A DNA stretch of 64,000 nucleotides from Phyllobacterium myrsinacearum (GTDB lineage: Bacteria > Pseudomonadota > Alphaproteobacteria > Rhizobiales > Rhizobiaceae). Position 1 is the stretch's first letter; every line of letters begins with the position of its first letter. Positions 8,574-18,386 of the stretch are shown here, piece after piece. Position numbers and translations under genes: made by a program. The notes beneath the pieces were generated by a model that saw only the letters and a list, made by a program, of their open reading frames with translations, had not been told where the DNA came from and ran no database searches. The DNA is taken from the NCBI RefSeq assembly GCF_014138285.1, contig NZ_JACGXN010000002.1:496001-560000 (forward strand), read 5' to 3'.

Positions 8574-8598
8574 AGGTAGTTTAGACGTTGGAGCCATC

Positions 8599-8847
8599 AT
8601 GAAACAATATACGTTTTCGGAGGTTAATCGCCAGTCCGGCGAAATTCTCGATACAGCCCTGCTAGAACCTGTAGCGCTCACCAAGCGCGGCAAGGAAAAG
8701 CTCGTTATTATAACTGCCGAAAAATACCATCAGCTGATGGGGCAGTCGAGCACAACCGCGTATAAGTTGGAAGACGCGCCGGACGATGTTCACAATGCAC
8801 TATTGGAGGGTCTCAACACTATAATATCCGGTGAAGATGATGCTTAA
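8599..8847 (+). CDS. Phd/YefM-like antitoxin
   Basis: An 82-residue protein with the Phd/YefM N-terminal pattern: a short strand, the Ser-Glu-Val-Asn-Arg helix, ALTKRGKEKLVIITAEKY for the DNA-binding dimer, and an acidic C-terminal tail (EDAPDDVHNALLEGLNTI) that would wrap the toxin. It would neutralise the downstream PemK/MazF-like protein and repress the operon through the palindrome at 8551-8573. Its stop codon overlaps the toxin start region, giving translational coupling. Base composition is slightly more AT-rich than neighbouring genes, as is common for mobile addiction modules. Confidence 0.8.
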   Translation: MKQYTFSEVNRQSGEILDTALLEPVALTKRGKEKLVIITAEKYHQLMGQSSTTAYKLEDAPDDVHNALLEGLNTIISGEDDA

Positions 8848-9235
8848 GCCAGGTGACGTGCTCGAATACCATTATCTTTGGGCGCGTCAGGCCGACATCG
8901 GCGAAGAATCCGGAAGAAAAGCACGGCCTGTCTGTCTTCTCGTCAGGAACAACCGCAAGTCCAGCCAGCTTGTTTCTGTTTCCACTCACATCGCAAAAGC
9001 CTATGAGGTCGCGTGTCTCTGCCGCCGTCAGCGAAATCGAATGCGTCGGGCCGGGCCCGATTTTCCATCATGGCTTATTCTGGACGAATACAATTATGTC
9101 GATTCCGACAAAGCCTGTGACTTTGTCTCGACAACTCCATTGGGTGCCTTCAGCGAAGCCTTTCTTCGAAAGATCGCCATTCTCATAAAACAGGTATCCG
9201 CAGAACGACGCGTTCGGGCCGTTCTGCGGACATAG
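8840..9235 (+). CDS. PemK/MazF-like toxin with probable double frameshift
   Basis: The 131-residue product begins KPGDVLEYHYLWARQ...RKARPVCLLV and ends LILDEYNYVDSD...PLGAFSEAFLRKIA, both typical of PemK/MazF-like RNase toxins of Hyphomicrobiales. The middle (nt 8972-9043) reads poorly in this frame, while the +1 frame there gives LFLFPLTSQKP...VSEIE, the segment expected for the family. An extra base near 8972 and a missing base near 9043 would explain this. The ORF survives but about 24 residues of the core strand are replaced, so the toxin may be inactive. ATG 8840 was chosen because GGTG lies 6 bases upstream; GTG 8831 and ATG 8837 are alternatives. Confidence 0.7.
   Translation: MLKPGDVLEYHYLWARQADIGEESGRKARPVCLLVRNNRKSSQLVSVSTHIAKAYEVACLCRRQRNRMRRAGPDFPSWLILDEYNYVDSDKACDFVSTTPLGAFSEAFLRKIAILIKQVSAERRVRAVLRT
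9197..9230. terminator. Hairpin at the end of the toxin gene
   Basis: TCCGCAGAACG (9197-9207) and CGTTCTGCGGA (9220-9230) are perfect 11-bp complementary arms inside the last codons of the toxin gene, between it and the convergent ABC ATPase gene ending at 9238. There is no T-run. It may limit read-through in both directions. Confidence 0.45.
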
Positions 9236-9237
9236 CA

Positions 9238-10239
<1,002 letters not shown>

Positions 10240-10267
10240 TGTCTTGTTCCCGTCTTCAAATCTTTAA

Positions 10268-11335
10268 TTAAAGGTCTACAGGCTTGCCCGAGCGCACGCT
10301 TTCATCCGCCGCGAGGCAGACGCTGAGCGATCGCACCGCATCCTGCATATGTCGGCCAAGGTCGAGATCCTCGCGGATGGCTTTGAGCACAAAGGCCTGC
10401 TCCAGATCGCAAAGCTCCTGATGACCGGGTTCGCCCGCCATGTTGAGGAGTTCGTCCTGCTTGGCAAAGCGCCCGTCTGCGCCTGTCTTGGCCGAATGCA
10501 AGCGAATGGTGGATGTCTTGGTATGGGAGTCGATATCATCCGACTTGGCATTCTGGTCCATCACGATGGACACGCAGCCATTGGGCGACATGACGTCCTT
10601 CACGAAGAAAGCCGTTTCCGAGATCATCGGACCCCAGCCAGCCTCGTACCAGCCAACCGAATTGTCATCGAACAGAACCTGCAAATGGCCATAATTATAC
10701 ATCTTCGCATCGATCTCATCGGAGAGCCGCACGCCCATGCCGCGTACCTGAACCGGCTTGGCATCGGTGATCTGCAGCATGACGTCGAGATAATGCACGC
10801 CGCAATCGACAATGGGCGATGTCGTCTGCATCAGTGCCTTGTGGGTTTCCCAGGTCGGACCGCTCGATTGCTGGTTGAGGTTCATCCGGAAGACATAGGG
10901 GCCGCCAAGCTTACGGGCTTCCTCGATCAGCCGCACCCATGAGGGGTGGTGCCGCAGGATGTAACCGATCACCAGCTTGCGGCCATACTGCTTGGCTGCA
11001 GCTACCACCCTCTCTGCATCGGCGACGGTTGTCGCCAATGGCTTTTCGACAAAGACATCGGCTCCGGCCGCCATGGCGGCAACCGCATAATCCGCATGGC
11101 TGTCGGAATAGGTGTTGATCGACACCAGTTCCGGCTTGAGTTCAGCGAGCGCCTTTTCGAACGACGGATGGATCGTATAGCCCTGCAGCTCTTCTGCCAG
11201 TGGGACGACCGAGCGGTTGACCAGCCCGACAATCTCGAAGCCGGGATTGTTGTGATAGGCAAGCGCGTGGCTCCGACCCATATTGCCAAGCCCGGCAACC
11301 AGAACCCGCACGGGCTTTTGTGTATGCGCGCTCAT
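10268..11335 (-). CDS. Gfo/Idh/MocA family NAD(P)-dependent oxidoreductase
   Basis: A 355-residue sugar dehydrogenase-like enzyme. The N-terminal Rossmann fold is marked by VAGLGNMGRSHALAYH, and the family EKPLATTVADAERVV motif lies near residue 100 with the conserved Lys. The C-terminal domain contains a His-rich VDCGVHYLDVMLQIT segment. Its ATG overlaps the stop of the upstream permease by 4 bp (ATGA), so it belongs to the amino-sugar transport operon. It probably oxidises or epimerises the imported sugar or a derivative; the substrate is unknown. Confidence 0.85.
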   Translation of the reverse strand: MSAHTQKPVRVLVAGLGNMGRSHALAYHNNPGFEIVGLVNRSVVPLAEELQGYTIHPSFEKALAELKPELVSINTYSDSHADYAVAAMAAGADVFVEKPLATTVADAERVVAAAKQYGRKLVIGYILRHHPSWVRLIEEARKLGGPYVFRMNLNQQSSGPTWETHKALMQTTSPIVDCGVHYLDVMLQITDAKPVQVRGMGVRLSDEIDAKMYNYGHLQVLFDDNSVGWYEAGWGPMISETAFFVKDVMSPNGCVSIVMDQNAKSDDIDSHTKTSTIRLHSAKTGADGRFAKQDELLNMAGEPGHQELCDLEQAFVLKAIREDLDLGRHMQDAVRSLSVCLAADESVRSGKPVDL

Positions 11336-12171
11336 TTAACGGCTCCCGAGGTAATGCCGCGGATCAATTGCCGCGAGAACAGGAAGTAAAGGACGAGCAC
11401 CGGCAGGATGGCGAGGGTCAGCGCCGCAAGAACCGCATTCCAGTTGGTGACGAACTGGCCGATGAACACCTGCGAACCGAGCGTCACGGTCTTGGTGGCA
11501 TCGCTTGGCGCAAGGATCAGCGGGAACCACAGATCATTCCAGATCGGGATCATGGTGAACACGGCAACCGTTGCCATGGCGGGCTTTACCAGCGGCAGCA
11601 CCAGCCGGAAAAAGATCGAATATTCCGTCAACCCGTCAATACGGCCCGCGTTTTTCAGATCGTCGGACACGGTGCGCATGAACTCGGTCAGGATGAAGAC
11701 GGCAAGCGGCAGGCCCTGCGCCGTATAGACGAGGATCAGCGCGGTCAGGGTGTTGACGAGGCCCGTCGCAACCATACCCTGCAGGATGGCCACGGTGCCC
11801 AGACGGATCGGGATCATGATACCAAGGGCAAGATAAAGACCCATCAGGGAATTGCCGCGGAAGCGGTATTCCGACAACGCAAAGGCTGCCATGGCGCCGA
11901 ACAGCAGCACGAAGAAGATCGACACGGATGTGACGATGAGGCTGTTCTGGAAATACAGGGTGAAATCACCCTGCTTGAGCACCGATTCGTAGCCGACAAG
12001 GCTGAAACTCTTTGCATCAGGCAGACCGAGCGGATTGCGGAAAATCGAGGCGCGATCCTTGAATGAGTTGATCACAGTCAGGAACACCGGGAACAGTGCG
12101 ATCACCGTATAGATGATCAGTGCGACGTGAACGAAACCGGAGCGGAGAAGTGATGTGCGGGCTTTTGCCAT
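11332..12171 (-). CDS. Sugar ABC transporter permease (MalG type)
   Basis: A 279-residue inner-membrane permease of the CUT1 family with six hydrophobic segments. The EAA-like coupling loop (DDLKNAGRIDGLTEYSIFFRLVLPLVKP) near residue 185 is where the ATPase docks. It pairs with the permease encoded immediately upstream. It overlaps the oxidoreductase gene by 4 bp and lies 17 bp after the first permease. Confidence 0.87.
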   Translation of the reverse strand: MAKARTSLLRSGFVHVALIIYTVIALFPVFLTVINSFKDRASIFRNPLGLPDAKSFSLVGYESVLKQGDFTLYFQNSLIVTSVSIFFVLLFGAMAAFALSEYRFRGNSLMGLYLALGIMIPIRLGTVAILQGMVATGLVNTLTALILVYTAQGLPLAVFILTEFMRTVSDDLKNAGRIDGLTEYSIFFRLVLPLVKPAMATVAVFTMIPIWNDLWFPLILAPSDATKTVTLGSQVFIGQFVTNWNAVLAALTLAILPVLVLYFLFSRQLIRGITSGAVK

Positions 12172-12188
12172 GATTGAACTTTCCGATC

Positions 12189-13139
12189 CTAGAACTGGTA
12201 CCGGCGCATGCGCCGCTGGATGGCAAAGAGATAGATGCAGACACCCGTCAGGATGATGAGGAACATCACCGTGGCAATCGTCGCGCCCATGGATTTGTCG
12301 CCGATCTGCAGCTGGAAGCCGAAGAAGGTGCGGTAGAGCAACGTTCCAAGAATATCGGTAGACCCGTCAGGACCGGCGAGCGCCCCCTGCACCGTGTAGA
12401 CAAGGTCGAAAGCGTTGAAATTGCCGACAAATGTCAGAATGGAAATGATACCGATGGATGGCAGGATCAGCGGCAGCTTGATTTTCCAGAACTGGCTCCA
12501 TCCGGTAATGCCATCGCATTCGGCCGCTTCCAGAACCTCTTCGGGAATGCTCAGCATCGATGCATAGATCAGCATGGTCGGAATGCCGACATTCTGCCAG
12601 ACCGAGATAAGCGAAACGGTGATGAGCGCCGTATCCGGTTTGCCCAGCCAGGGTGCAAACAGCGATTTCAGGCCAACCAGATCAAGGAGATAGGGCGATA
12701 CGCCCCAGATCGGCGACAGGATCAGCTTCCAGATGAAACCGACAATCACGAAGGACAACAATGTCGGCAGGAACAGCGCGGTGCGGTAGAATGCGGCAAA
12801 CCGCAGCTTCGGTATGGACAGGAGCGCTGCCAGCGCTACGCCGATCGGGTTCTGCACCAACATATGGATCAGGAAGAAGACGAAATTGTTGCGCAGCGCG
12901 TTCCAGAAGCTGGCCGACCAGCGCGGTTCACCAAACAGGGTCTGGAAATTGCCGAAGCCGACAAACGTGCTCTGGCCATCCACCACGTTGAACAGGGAGA
13001 GGCGCAGTGTCTCGATCAGCGGCAGGATCATGACTGCCGTATAGACGATCACCGCCGGCAGCAGGAACACAAGAATGTGCCAGCGCCGTGTGCGTTTGTC
13101 CTGACCCGTGTCAGACTGGGTATAGTCGGCCGTGCTCAT
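12189..13139 (-). CDS. Sugar ABC transporter permease (MalF/UgpA type)
   Basis: A 316-residue CUT1 permease with a short cytoplasmic N-terminus rich in Arg and six hydrophobic segments. The coupling loop EEVLEAAECDGITGWSQFWKIKLPLI lies near residue 205. It forms the heterodimeric channel with the second permease. It follows the binding-protein gene by about 150 bp, a gap containing a strong hairpin that probably sets lower expression of the channel than of the binding protein. Confidence 0.87.
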   Translation of the reverse strand: MSTADYTQSDTGQDKRTRRWHILVFLLPAVIVYTAVMILPLIETLRLSLFNVVDGQSTFVGFGNFQTLFGEPRWSASFWNALRNNFVFFLIHMLVQNPIGVALAALLSIPKLRFAAFYRTALFLPTLLSFVIVGFIWKLILSPIWGVSPYLLDLVGLKSLFAPWLGKPDTALITVSLISVWQNVGIPTMLIYASMLSIPEEVLEAAECDGITGWSQFWKIKLPLILPSIGIISILTFVGNFNAFDLVYTVQGALAGPDGSTDILGTLLYRTFFGFQLQIGDKSMGATIATVMFLIILTGVCIYLFAIQRRMRRYQF

Positions 13140-13248
13140 TAAATCGCAAACCCCTGCTTATTGATTTGTTGGTCATGGAAAACCGGTCCGTGACTGCCGT
13201 TCGTCAAACGAATGGAGGGGCAATGACTGCCACTTCTGAAAAGCGAAA

Positions 13249-13276
13249 TGCCGGGGCGGCGCGAACCGCCCCGGCA
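13249..13276 (-). terminator. Intercistronic hairpin downstream of the sugar-binding protein gene
   Basis: TGCCGGGGCGG and CCGCCCCGGCA are perfect 11-bp arms with a 6-base loop, 10 bp beyond the binding-protein stop on the minus strand. A GC-rich stem without a T-run here commonly stabilises the upstream mRNA or partially terminates, favouring the binding protein over the permeases. Confidence 0.65.
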
Positions 13277-13285
13277 TCCGATTGC

Positions 13286-14545
13286 TTATTTCGCAGGCTT
13301 GTACCAGCTGTCGAGACCATCCTGCAGCTTCTTGGCTGCAACTTCAGGCGTATCGGTCCCGTTGATCACGTTGGCCGATTCAACCCAGGTTTCGTTTTCC
13401 AGGTTTGGCGTGCCACGCGACAGGATCTGGTAGGTCGAGCGGATCGTCGGCTTGCACTTTTCGCGCCATGATACGAATTCCTGCGCCAGCGGATCCTTCA
13501 TCTTTACCGGTGTCGACGACAGGCTGAAGAAGCCTGGCAGCGCATTGGCGTAGATGTCGGCGAATTCAGGCGAAGCAACCCAGCTCAGGAACTTCTTGGC
13601 AGCTTCCGGATTCTTGCTCTTTGCATTCATCGCTGCGCCAAGATCGGCATGATCGGAGATGTAGCAGGTATCGCCAGCCTTCTGGACCGGTGGCAGGAAC
13701 GCGCCCATCTTGAACTGGGCCTGCGTGTTGAACAGCGAGATTTCCCACGAACCGGCAGGATAGATCGCGGCACGGCCAAGCGTGAACAAGTTCTGGCTAT
13801 CAGGATAAGTCTGGGCTTCGAAACCGTCGCCAAGATAATCCTTCCACTTGGCAAGCGTCTTGTAAGGCGCAACCCAGTCAGCATCGGTAAGCTTCTGCGT
13901 ACCCTTGATCAGCGCGGTACGACCCTCTTCACCCTTCCAATAGTTCGGACCGATGTTCTGGTAGCCCATGGTTGCGGCTTCCCAGAGATCCTTCGTGCCC
14001 ATGGCGAGCGGAATGTAGGTGCCGTCCTTCTTGATCTTGTCGAGCGCGGCAAAGAATTCAGCTTCGGTCGTTGGGACAGCGATGCCCAGCTTGTCGAAGG
14101 CATCCTTGTTGTAGATGAAGCCATGGATAACCGAGGCCATCGGCACGCAGAACGTGTCGGAACCGTCATCGGTGCTCCATGCTGCCTTGGCAACAGGAGA
14201 GAAGTTCTCGATGCCCGGAAGGCTCTTCAGGCTCGACAGGTTGCCGCGCTTGAACTGCTCCAGCGACTTGTCGAAAGGACGGCAAGTGATGATATCGCCG
14301 GCGCTGCCTGCATCGAAGCGGGCGCCGAGAGCGGCATCATACTCGGTTGGCGGCGTCGGTGCGAACTTGACCTTGATTCCGGGGTTCTTCGCTTCGAAGG
14401 CCGGAATGAGCTTTTCCTGCCAGATGGCAAGATCATCGGTACGCCAGCTTTCAACTGTCAGCGTGGTGTCGGCGGCGTGCGCGAAACCGGCCGAAGCCAG
14501 GACGCTCGTTGCCATAAGCAGTGTTTTTAAAGTCGTGCTTCCCAT
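13286..14545 (-). CDS. Extracellular solute-binding protein, family 1 (sugar ABC importer)
   Basis: A 419-residue periplasmic binding protein with a signal peptide ending in FAHA-ADTTLTVE. It has typical family 1 features: ESWRTDD...WQEKLIPAFEAKNPGIKVKF, the GAWE/GSWE-type PAGSWEISLF segment, and a C-terminal NGTDTPEVAAKKLQDGLD helix. I chose the ATG at 14543-14545 because AGGAGA lies 7 bases upstream; a longer ORF start at 14563 has none. Placement next to murQ, 34 bp downstream, suggests an amino sugar ligand such as GlcNAc, MurNAc or a muropeptide-derived disaccharide (inference). Confidence 0.88.
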   Translation of the reverse strand: MGSTTLKTLLMATSVLASAGFAHAADTTLTVESWRTDDLAIWQEKLIPAFEAKNPGIKVKFAPTPPTEYDAALGARFDAGSAGDIITCRPFDKSLEQFKRGNLSSLKSLPGIENFSPVAKAAWSTDDGSDTFCVPMASVIHGFIYNKDAFDKLGIAVPTTEAEFFAALDKIKKDGTYIPLAMGTKDLWEAATMGYQNIGPNYWKGEEGRTALIKGTQKLTDADWVAPYKTLAKWKDYLGDGFEAQTYPDSQNLFTLGRAAIYPAGSWEISLFNTQAQFKMGAFLPPVQKAGDTCYISDHADLGAAMNAKSKNPEAAKKFLSWVASPEFADIYANALPGFFSLSSTPVKMKDPLAQEFVSWREKCKPTIRSTYQILSRGTPNLENETWVESANVINGTDTPEVAAKKLQDGLDSWYKPAK

Positions 14546-14579
14546 TTTAGTCTCCTGTTGCACCCTTTGAGCAGTGCCG

Positions 14580-15491
14580 TTAACGAGAACCGAGGTCCTC
14601 TTTCAGTTTCGAAAGCGACGGGCGTAGCCTCTGTTGATTGCCTTCGAGAATGTGTGATGCCTGTTTTGCATTGGCTGCACCGGCTGCCAGCAGGATCGCC
14701 GATTTCACCGAACCGCCAGATGATGCCAGATGCTGCTTCGCGTCTGCGATGTCGCAGGCGCCGATAGCCGAAACGATGAGTGCGGCGCGCTCGCGCAGCT
14801 TTTCATTGTCCGCAACGAGGTTGACCATGTAACCATCATGCACGTGACCGAGATGCACGGCCATGAGCGTCGACAGGAGATTGAGCGCAATCTTCTGCGC
14901 GGTCCCTGCCCCCATGCGTGTTGACCCCGCAACGATCTCCGGCGGCGTTTCCAGCACAATGGCCACATCAGCCTGGGTGAAAAGCGGCACATCCGGATTG
15001 TTGGCAATAGCGATGATCTTCAGCCCACGCCGTTTGGCTTCATCAATGGCCGCAAGCGCATAGGGTGTGGTGCCACTGGCCGAGATCGAGATCAGGCAGT
15101 CGCCGCGGCCAAGGCCGGCTGCGGCGATATCGCGTGCGGCCTGTTCTACATCGTCTTCATAACTGCCTGCCAGACGATTGAGGCTCTCGATACCGCCCGC
15201 CAGCAGAATGACGACCCGGTCCGGCGCAATGCCATAGGTACCTGGCAGTTCAAGGGCATCGGCAAGTGCCATCAGCCCGGAACTCCCTGCGGCAGCATAC
15301 GCAATGCGCCCGCCAGCGGACAGCGTTTTGGCGGCAAGCAGTGCTGCCTTGGCAATGGAATCCGTCGCCCGCGCCACCGAAGCCGCAGCCTCGATCTGCG
15401 CCTCGTGCAGCAAACGCAAAACATCCTCTGGCGATCGCTCGTCCAGTCCAGATGCTTTATCGTTGCGTTGCTCGGTACGGGTTACCACCAC
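14580..15491 (-). CDS. murQ: N-acetylmuramic acid 6-phosphate etherase
   Basis: A 303-residue SIS-domain lyase that cleaves the lactyl ether of MurNAc-6-phosphate to give GlcNAc-6-phosphate and lactate during wall recycling. The phosphosugar-binding pattern AYAAAGSSGLMALADA, a Glu in ALELPGTYG and another in SYEDD match the catalytic region. EIVAGSTRMGAGTAQKIALN is a MurQ hallmark. The start is GTG at 15489-15491 with GAGGAG upstream. It leads an operon with a complete CUT1 importer and faces the nag genes across a shared regulatory region, so imported MurNAc would join GlcNAc catabolism. Confidence 0.9.
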   Translation of the reverse strand: MVVTRTEQRNDKASGLDERSPEDVLRLLHEAQIEAAASVARATDSIAKAALLAAKTLSAGGRIAYAAAGSSGLMALADALELPGTYGIAPDRVVILLAGGIESLNRLAGSYEDDVEQAARDIAAAGLGRGDCLISISASGTTPYALAAIDEAKRRGLKIIAIANNPDVPLFTQADVAIVLETPPEIVAGSTRMGAGTAQKIALNLLSTLMAVHLGHVHDGYMVNLVADNEKLRERAALIVSAIGACDIADAKQHLASSGGSVKSAILLAAGAANAKQASHILEGNQQRLRPSLSKLKEDLGSR

Positions 15492-15526
15492 TCGCCTCTC
15501 CTCGTTGCGATAATTAATGCCAAAAA

Positions 15527-15666
15527 AATACCACTTGTCCAGCAGTTCTTAAAAAAATCCAGAACTGATTTTCATGCAATACTAATATCCATTTGAAATC
15601 AATATGTTAATCAAAAGTGGAAAAAACATGGAATTAACGCTTGGCTATTGGTATTTTATTGGTATT
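15527..15666. promoter_or_regulatory. Divergent murQ/nag control region with repeated GGTATT half-sites
   Basis: ATTGGTATT occurs twice, at 15647-15655 and 15658-15666, spaced by one helix turn just upstream of the kinase gene. An inverted copy (AATACC) lies at 15527-15532 near the murQ start. The region between is AT-rich. Repeated GGTATT-type half-sites suit a GntR/HutC-family regulator, and such a gene (16570) is in the operon. Assignment to that regulator is inference. Confidence 0.45.
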
Positions 15667-15683
15667 CTAATTTTCGGAGGACA

Positions 15684-16577
15684 ATGAGTGTGACATATCT
15701 CCTGGGAATTGATGGTGGTGGGACAGGCTGCAGAGCGGCCGTGGCTGATATGAGCGGCCGCGTTCTGGGCACCGGCAAGAGCGGTTCGGCCAATATCATG
15801 ACCGACATGGAGACCGCTCGTCTGAACATTCTTGATGCGACACATGCTGCTTTTGCCGAAGCCAAGATCGATATAGCGGCGATTCCCTCGGCTTCGGCCG
15901 TTCTTGGACTCGCTGGTGCAATCGTTGGTGGCAATGGCCAGAAGCTGCAGATGACCCTGCCCTTTCAGCATTCTCTGGTTGCATCCGACGGTGTGATCGC
16001 GCTTCAGGGTGCGCTCGGCGACAATGACGGAACCGTGGTCATCATCGGAACAGGCTCCCTCTTTGTTTCACGCGCAGGCGATGAGATCCGCTTTGCCGGC
16101 GGCTGGGGCTTCAAGGTGGGCGATCTCGCTGGCGGCGCCAGAATTGGCCGCGATCTTCTGGAAGAGACATTGCTGGCCCATGACCGTTTTCATGCCTCAT
16201 CTCCGCTGACGGACGCCGTCATGGCACGCTTTGAGAGCAACCCTTATAAGATCGTCGAGTTTGCCCATTCGGCACGTCCCAGCGATTTTGGCGCGCTCGC
16301 ACCGCTCGTCTTTGAATACGCTGCCCGCAATGACGCCGTGGCGCTGGCGATCCTGCGGAAAGCGGTGATGCAGATAGAAGAGGGGCTGGATGCGATGATG
16401 CCTGCCGGACCGGAGCGCCTTTCGCTTATCGGCGGGCTTGGTGCATTGTTCGGAGAGCGGCTTTCCGCCCCCTACAAGGCAAAATTGCAGAAACCGTTGA
16501 ATGATGCGCTGACAGGTGCTGTACAACTGGCCGTGAAGAATTTCGCCGCGGCCGGCAAGGAGGCCGTGCATGGCTGA
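15684..16577 (+). CDS. N-acetylhexosamine kinase of the BadF/BcrA ATPase family
   Basis: A 297-residue ASKHA-fold kinase. LLGIDGGGTGCRAAV at the N-terminus is the phosphate-1 motif; TVVIIGTGSLFVSR and GGWGFKVGDLAGGARIGRD supply the second phosphate and sugar-binding parts. It should phosphorylate GlcNAc, and possibly MurNAc as the related MurK does, at O6 in the cytoplasm. I chose ATG 15684 because CGGAGG lies 4 bases upstream; an in-frame start at 15648 adds a non-family leader. Its end overlaps the GntR gene by 8 bp. Confidence 0.85.
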   Translation: MSVTYLLGIDGGGTGCRAAVADMSGRVLGTGKSGSANIMTDMETARLNILDATHAAFAEAKIDIAAIPSASAVLGLAGAIVGGNGQKLQMTLPFQHSLVASDGVIALQGALGDNDGTVVIIGTGSLFVSRAGDEIRFAGGWGFKVGDLAGGARIGRDLLEETLLAHDRFHASSPLTDAVMARFESNPYKIVEFAHSARPSDFGALAPLVFEYAARNDAVALAILRKAVMQIEEGLDAMMPAGPERLSLIGGLGALFGERLSAPYKAKLQKPLNDALTGAVQLAVKNFAAAGKEAVHG

Positions 16578-17358
16578 CGGTTTGATCGGCATCCTGCCTT
16601 CCCTGAACGATGGCTCTGCCAGCGGAGGTCCACTCTATGTGAAGCTGCAAAGGCTGATCGAGACGGCCGTCCGCGACGGCATGTTGCAACCGGGAGACGC
16701 CCTGCCGCCGGAGCGGGAACTTGCCACCATTGCCGATATTTCGCGCGTTACCGTGCGCAAGGCGGTTCAGGGACTGGTGACCACCGGCCTGCTCGTTCAG
16801 CGGCATGGATCAGGCACGTTCGTCGCGCCCCGCTCCGAACGGGTCGAACAGTCCTTGTCGCACCTGACATCATTCACCGAAGACATGGCCCGGCGCGGCA
16901 TGATTGTCCGCTCCACATGGCTCGATCGCGGCATCTATCCGCCCTCGCCCGAAGAAATGGTGACACTCGGCCTGTCTTCCGGCGAAAAGGTTGCCCGCAT
17001 CAGCCGTCTGCGTGTTGCCAATGACACGCCCATGGCAATCGAGCGTGCGGCACTGTCCATCCATGTCCTGCCCAATCCGGAACTGGTGACATTATCCCTC
17101 TACGCCGTGCTTGCGGAGGGCGGCAACCGCCCGGCGCGTGCCATCCAGCGCATCTCAGCGGCGATCCTGAAAGAAGCTGACGCCAAGTTGCTTGAGGTAC
17201 CAGCCGGTTCTGCCAGCCTCAACATCGAGCGCATATCATACCTTGAATCAGGAAAAGTGATCGAGTTCACCCGGTCGATCTACCGGGCGGACGCCTATGA
17301 ATTTGTCGCGGAGTTGAAGCTCGGCGATTCTTCGGAAATATCAGGAGCAGTGCTTTGA
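16570..17358 (+). CDS. GntR-family regulator with UTRA domain (NagR-like)
   Basis: A 262-residue repressor. The winged helix-turn-helix covers about residues 20-85 (LPPERELATIADISRVTVRKAVQGL, then RHGSGTFVA), and the UTRA ligand-binding domain fills residues 105-250. In amino-sugar operons such regulators bind GlcNAc-6-P or GlcN-6-P to release DNA. The gene lies between the kinase and the SIS enzyme, overlapping both, so it is autoregulated with the operon. It probably also controls the divergent murQ operon. Confidence 0.87.
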   Translation: MADGLIGILPSLNDGSASGGPLYVKLQRLIETAVRDGMLQPGDALPPERELATIADISRVTVRKAVQGLVTTGLLVQRHGSGTFVAPRSERVEQSLSHLTSFTEDMARRGMIVRSTWLDRGIYPPSPEEMVTLGLSSGEKVARISRLRVANDTPMAIERAALSIHVLPNPELVTLSLYAVLAEGGNRPARAIQRISAAILKEADAKLLEVPAGSASLNIERISYLESGKVIEFTRSIYRADAYEFVAELKLGDSSEISGAVL

Positions 17359-18386
17359 CCACCAACGGAACCCTCATGCGCGCAGAAATTCTGTCCATCC
17401 CCGATGTGACAGCACGATTTCTCGATGCATCCCGCGACACGCTGGCTGACGCCGGGGCAAAGCTGCGTGAGAAAAACCCGCCCTTCCTCGCATCCATTGC
17501 CCGCGGCTCATCAGACCACGTCACCGCCTATCTGAAATATGCGACAGAACTGACAGCCGGGATTCCGGTCGCCTCCCTCGGCCCGTCGGTTGCTTCAATT
17601 TACGGCGTCGCCCTGAAACTGGAGAGCGCCGCAACACTTTCCATTTCCCAATCCGGCAAAAGCCCCGACATTGTCAGCATGACCAAGGCCGCACGCGAAA
17701 GCGGTGCCCTCACCCTTGCCATCACCAACGAGATCAATTCGGACCTCGCCTTTGCCAGCGACCTTGCCATCGATATTCTGGCGGGGCAGGAACGCAGCGT
17801 CGCGGCCACCAAGACCTTTGTCAGCTCGGCTGTCGCGGGTCTCGCGCTCATTGGCCACTGGACACAGGATAAAGAGCTTCTGACTGCGATCGATGAGCTT
17901 CCCAAGGCGCTTGCCGCAGCCATTCGCTGCGACTGGTCACCATTCGGCGCTGCGATGAAAGGCGAAAACTCGCTGTTCGTGCTTGGCCGCGGACCGTCGC
18001 TTGCCATTTCCAACGAGGTGGCGCTGAAGTTCAAGGAAACCAGCGCCATGCATGCGGAATCCTATTCCGCTGCAGAAGTCATGCATGGGCCAAAGGCCAT
18101 CGTCGGCAAGGATTTTCCGGTTCTGGTCCTGGCTGCACGCGATGCGGCGGAAGACTCGATCGTTGAAGCTGCCGACCGTCTTGCCGAACAGGGCGCTGCC
18201 GTGTTCGTCACGTCGGCAAAACCATCGAAGGCCACAACATTGCCGTTCATTGCCACGGCGCACCCGCTCACCGATCCGCTTGCGTTGCTGGTATCGTTCT
18301 ATGCATTTGTCGAAGATTTCGCCCGCAGCCGCGGATTGAATCCGGATGAGCCCCCGCATTTGAGAAAAGTGACTGAAACAATATGA
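17355..18386 (+). CDS. SIS-domain glucosamine-6-phosphate deaminase/isomerase (NagB-II / GlmS C-terminal type)
   Basis: A 343-residue protein with two SIS domains and no glutaminase domain. The motifs ARGSSDH, SISQSGKSPD and AESYSAAEVMHGPKAIV match the isomerase half of GlmS and the NagB-II deaminases, which convert GlcN-6-P to fructose-6-P and ammonia. No classical NagB is visible in the window, so this enzyme should fill that step. The start is TTG at 17355 with AGGAG upstream; the first in-frame ATG (17376) lacks a binding site. It overlaps both the GntR gene and nagA by 4 bp. Confidence 0.85.
   Translation: MTTNGTLMRAEILSIPDVTARFLDASRDTLADAGAKLREKNPPFLASIARGSSDHVTAYLKYATELTAGIPVASLGPSVASIYGVALKLESAATLSISQSGKSPDIVSMTKAARESGALTLAITNEINSDLAFASDLAIDILAGQERSVAATKTFVSSAVAGLALIGHWTQDKELLTAIDELPKALAAAIRCDWSPFGAAMKGENSLFVLGRGPSLAISNEVALKFKETSAMHAESYSAAEVMHGPKAIVGKDFPVLVLAARDAAEDSIVEAADRLAEQGAAVFVTSAKPSKATTLPFIATAHPLTDPLALLVSFYAFVEDFARSRGLNPDEPPHLRKVTETI

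Noticed and set aside
12174..13142. 322-codon plus-strand frame over the permease gene
   Set aside because: Composition is extreme (Arg, Gln, Asp, His), as expected from antisense of a membrane protein. The opposite strand encodes a clear ABC permease.
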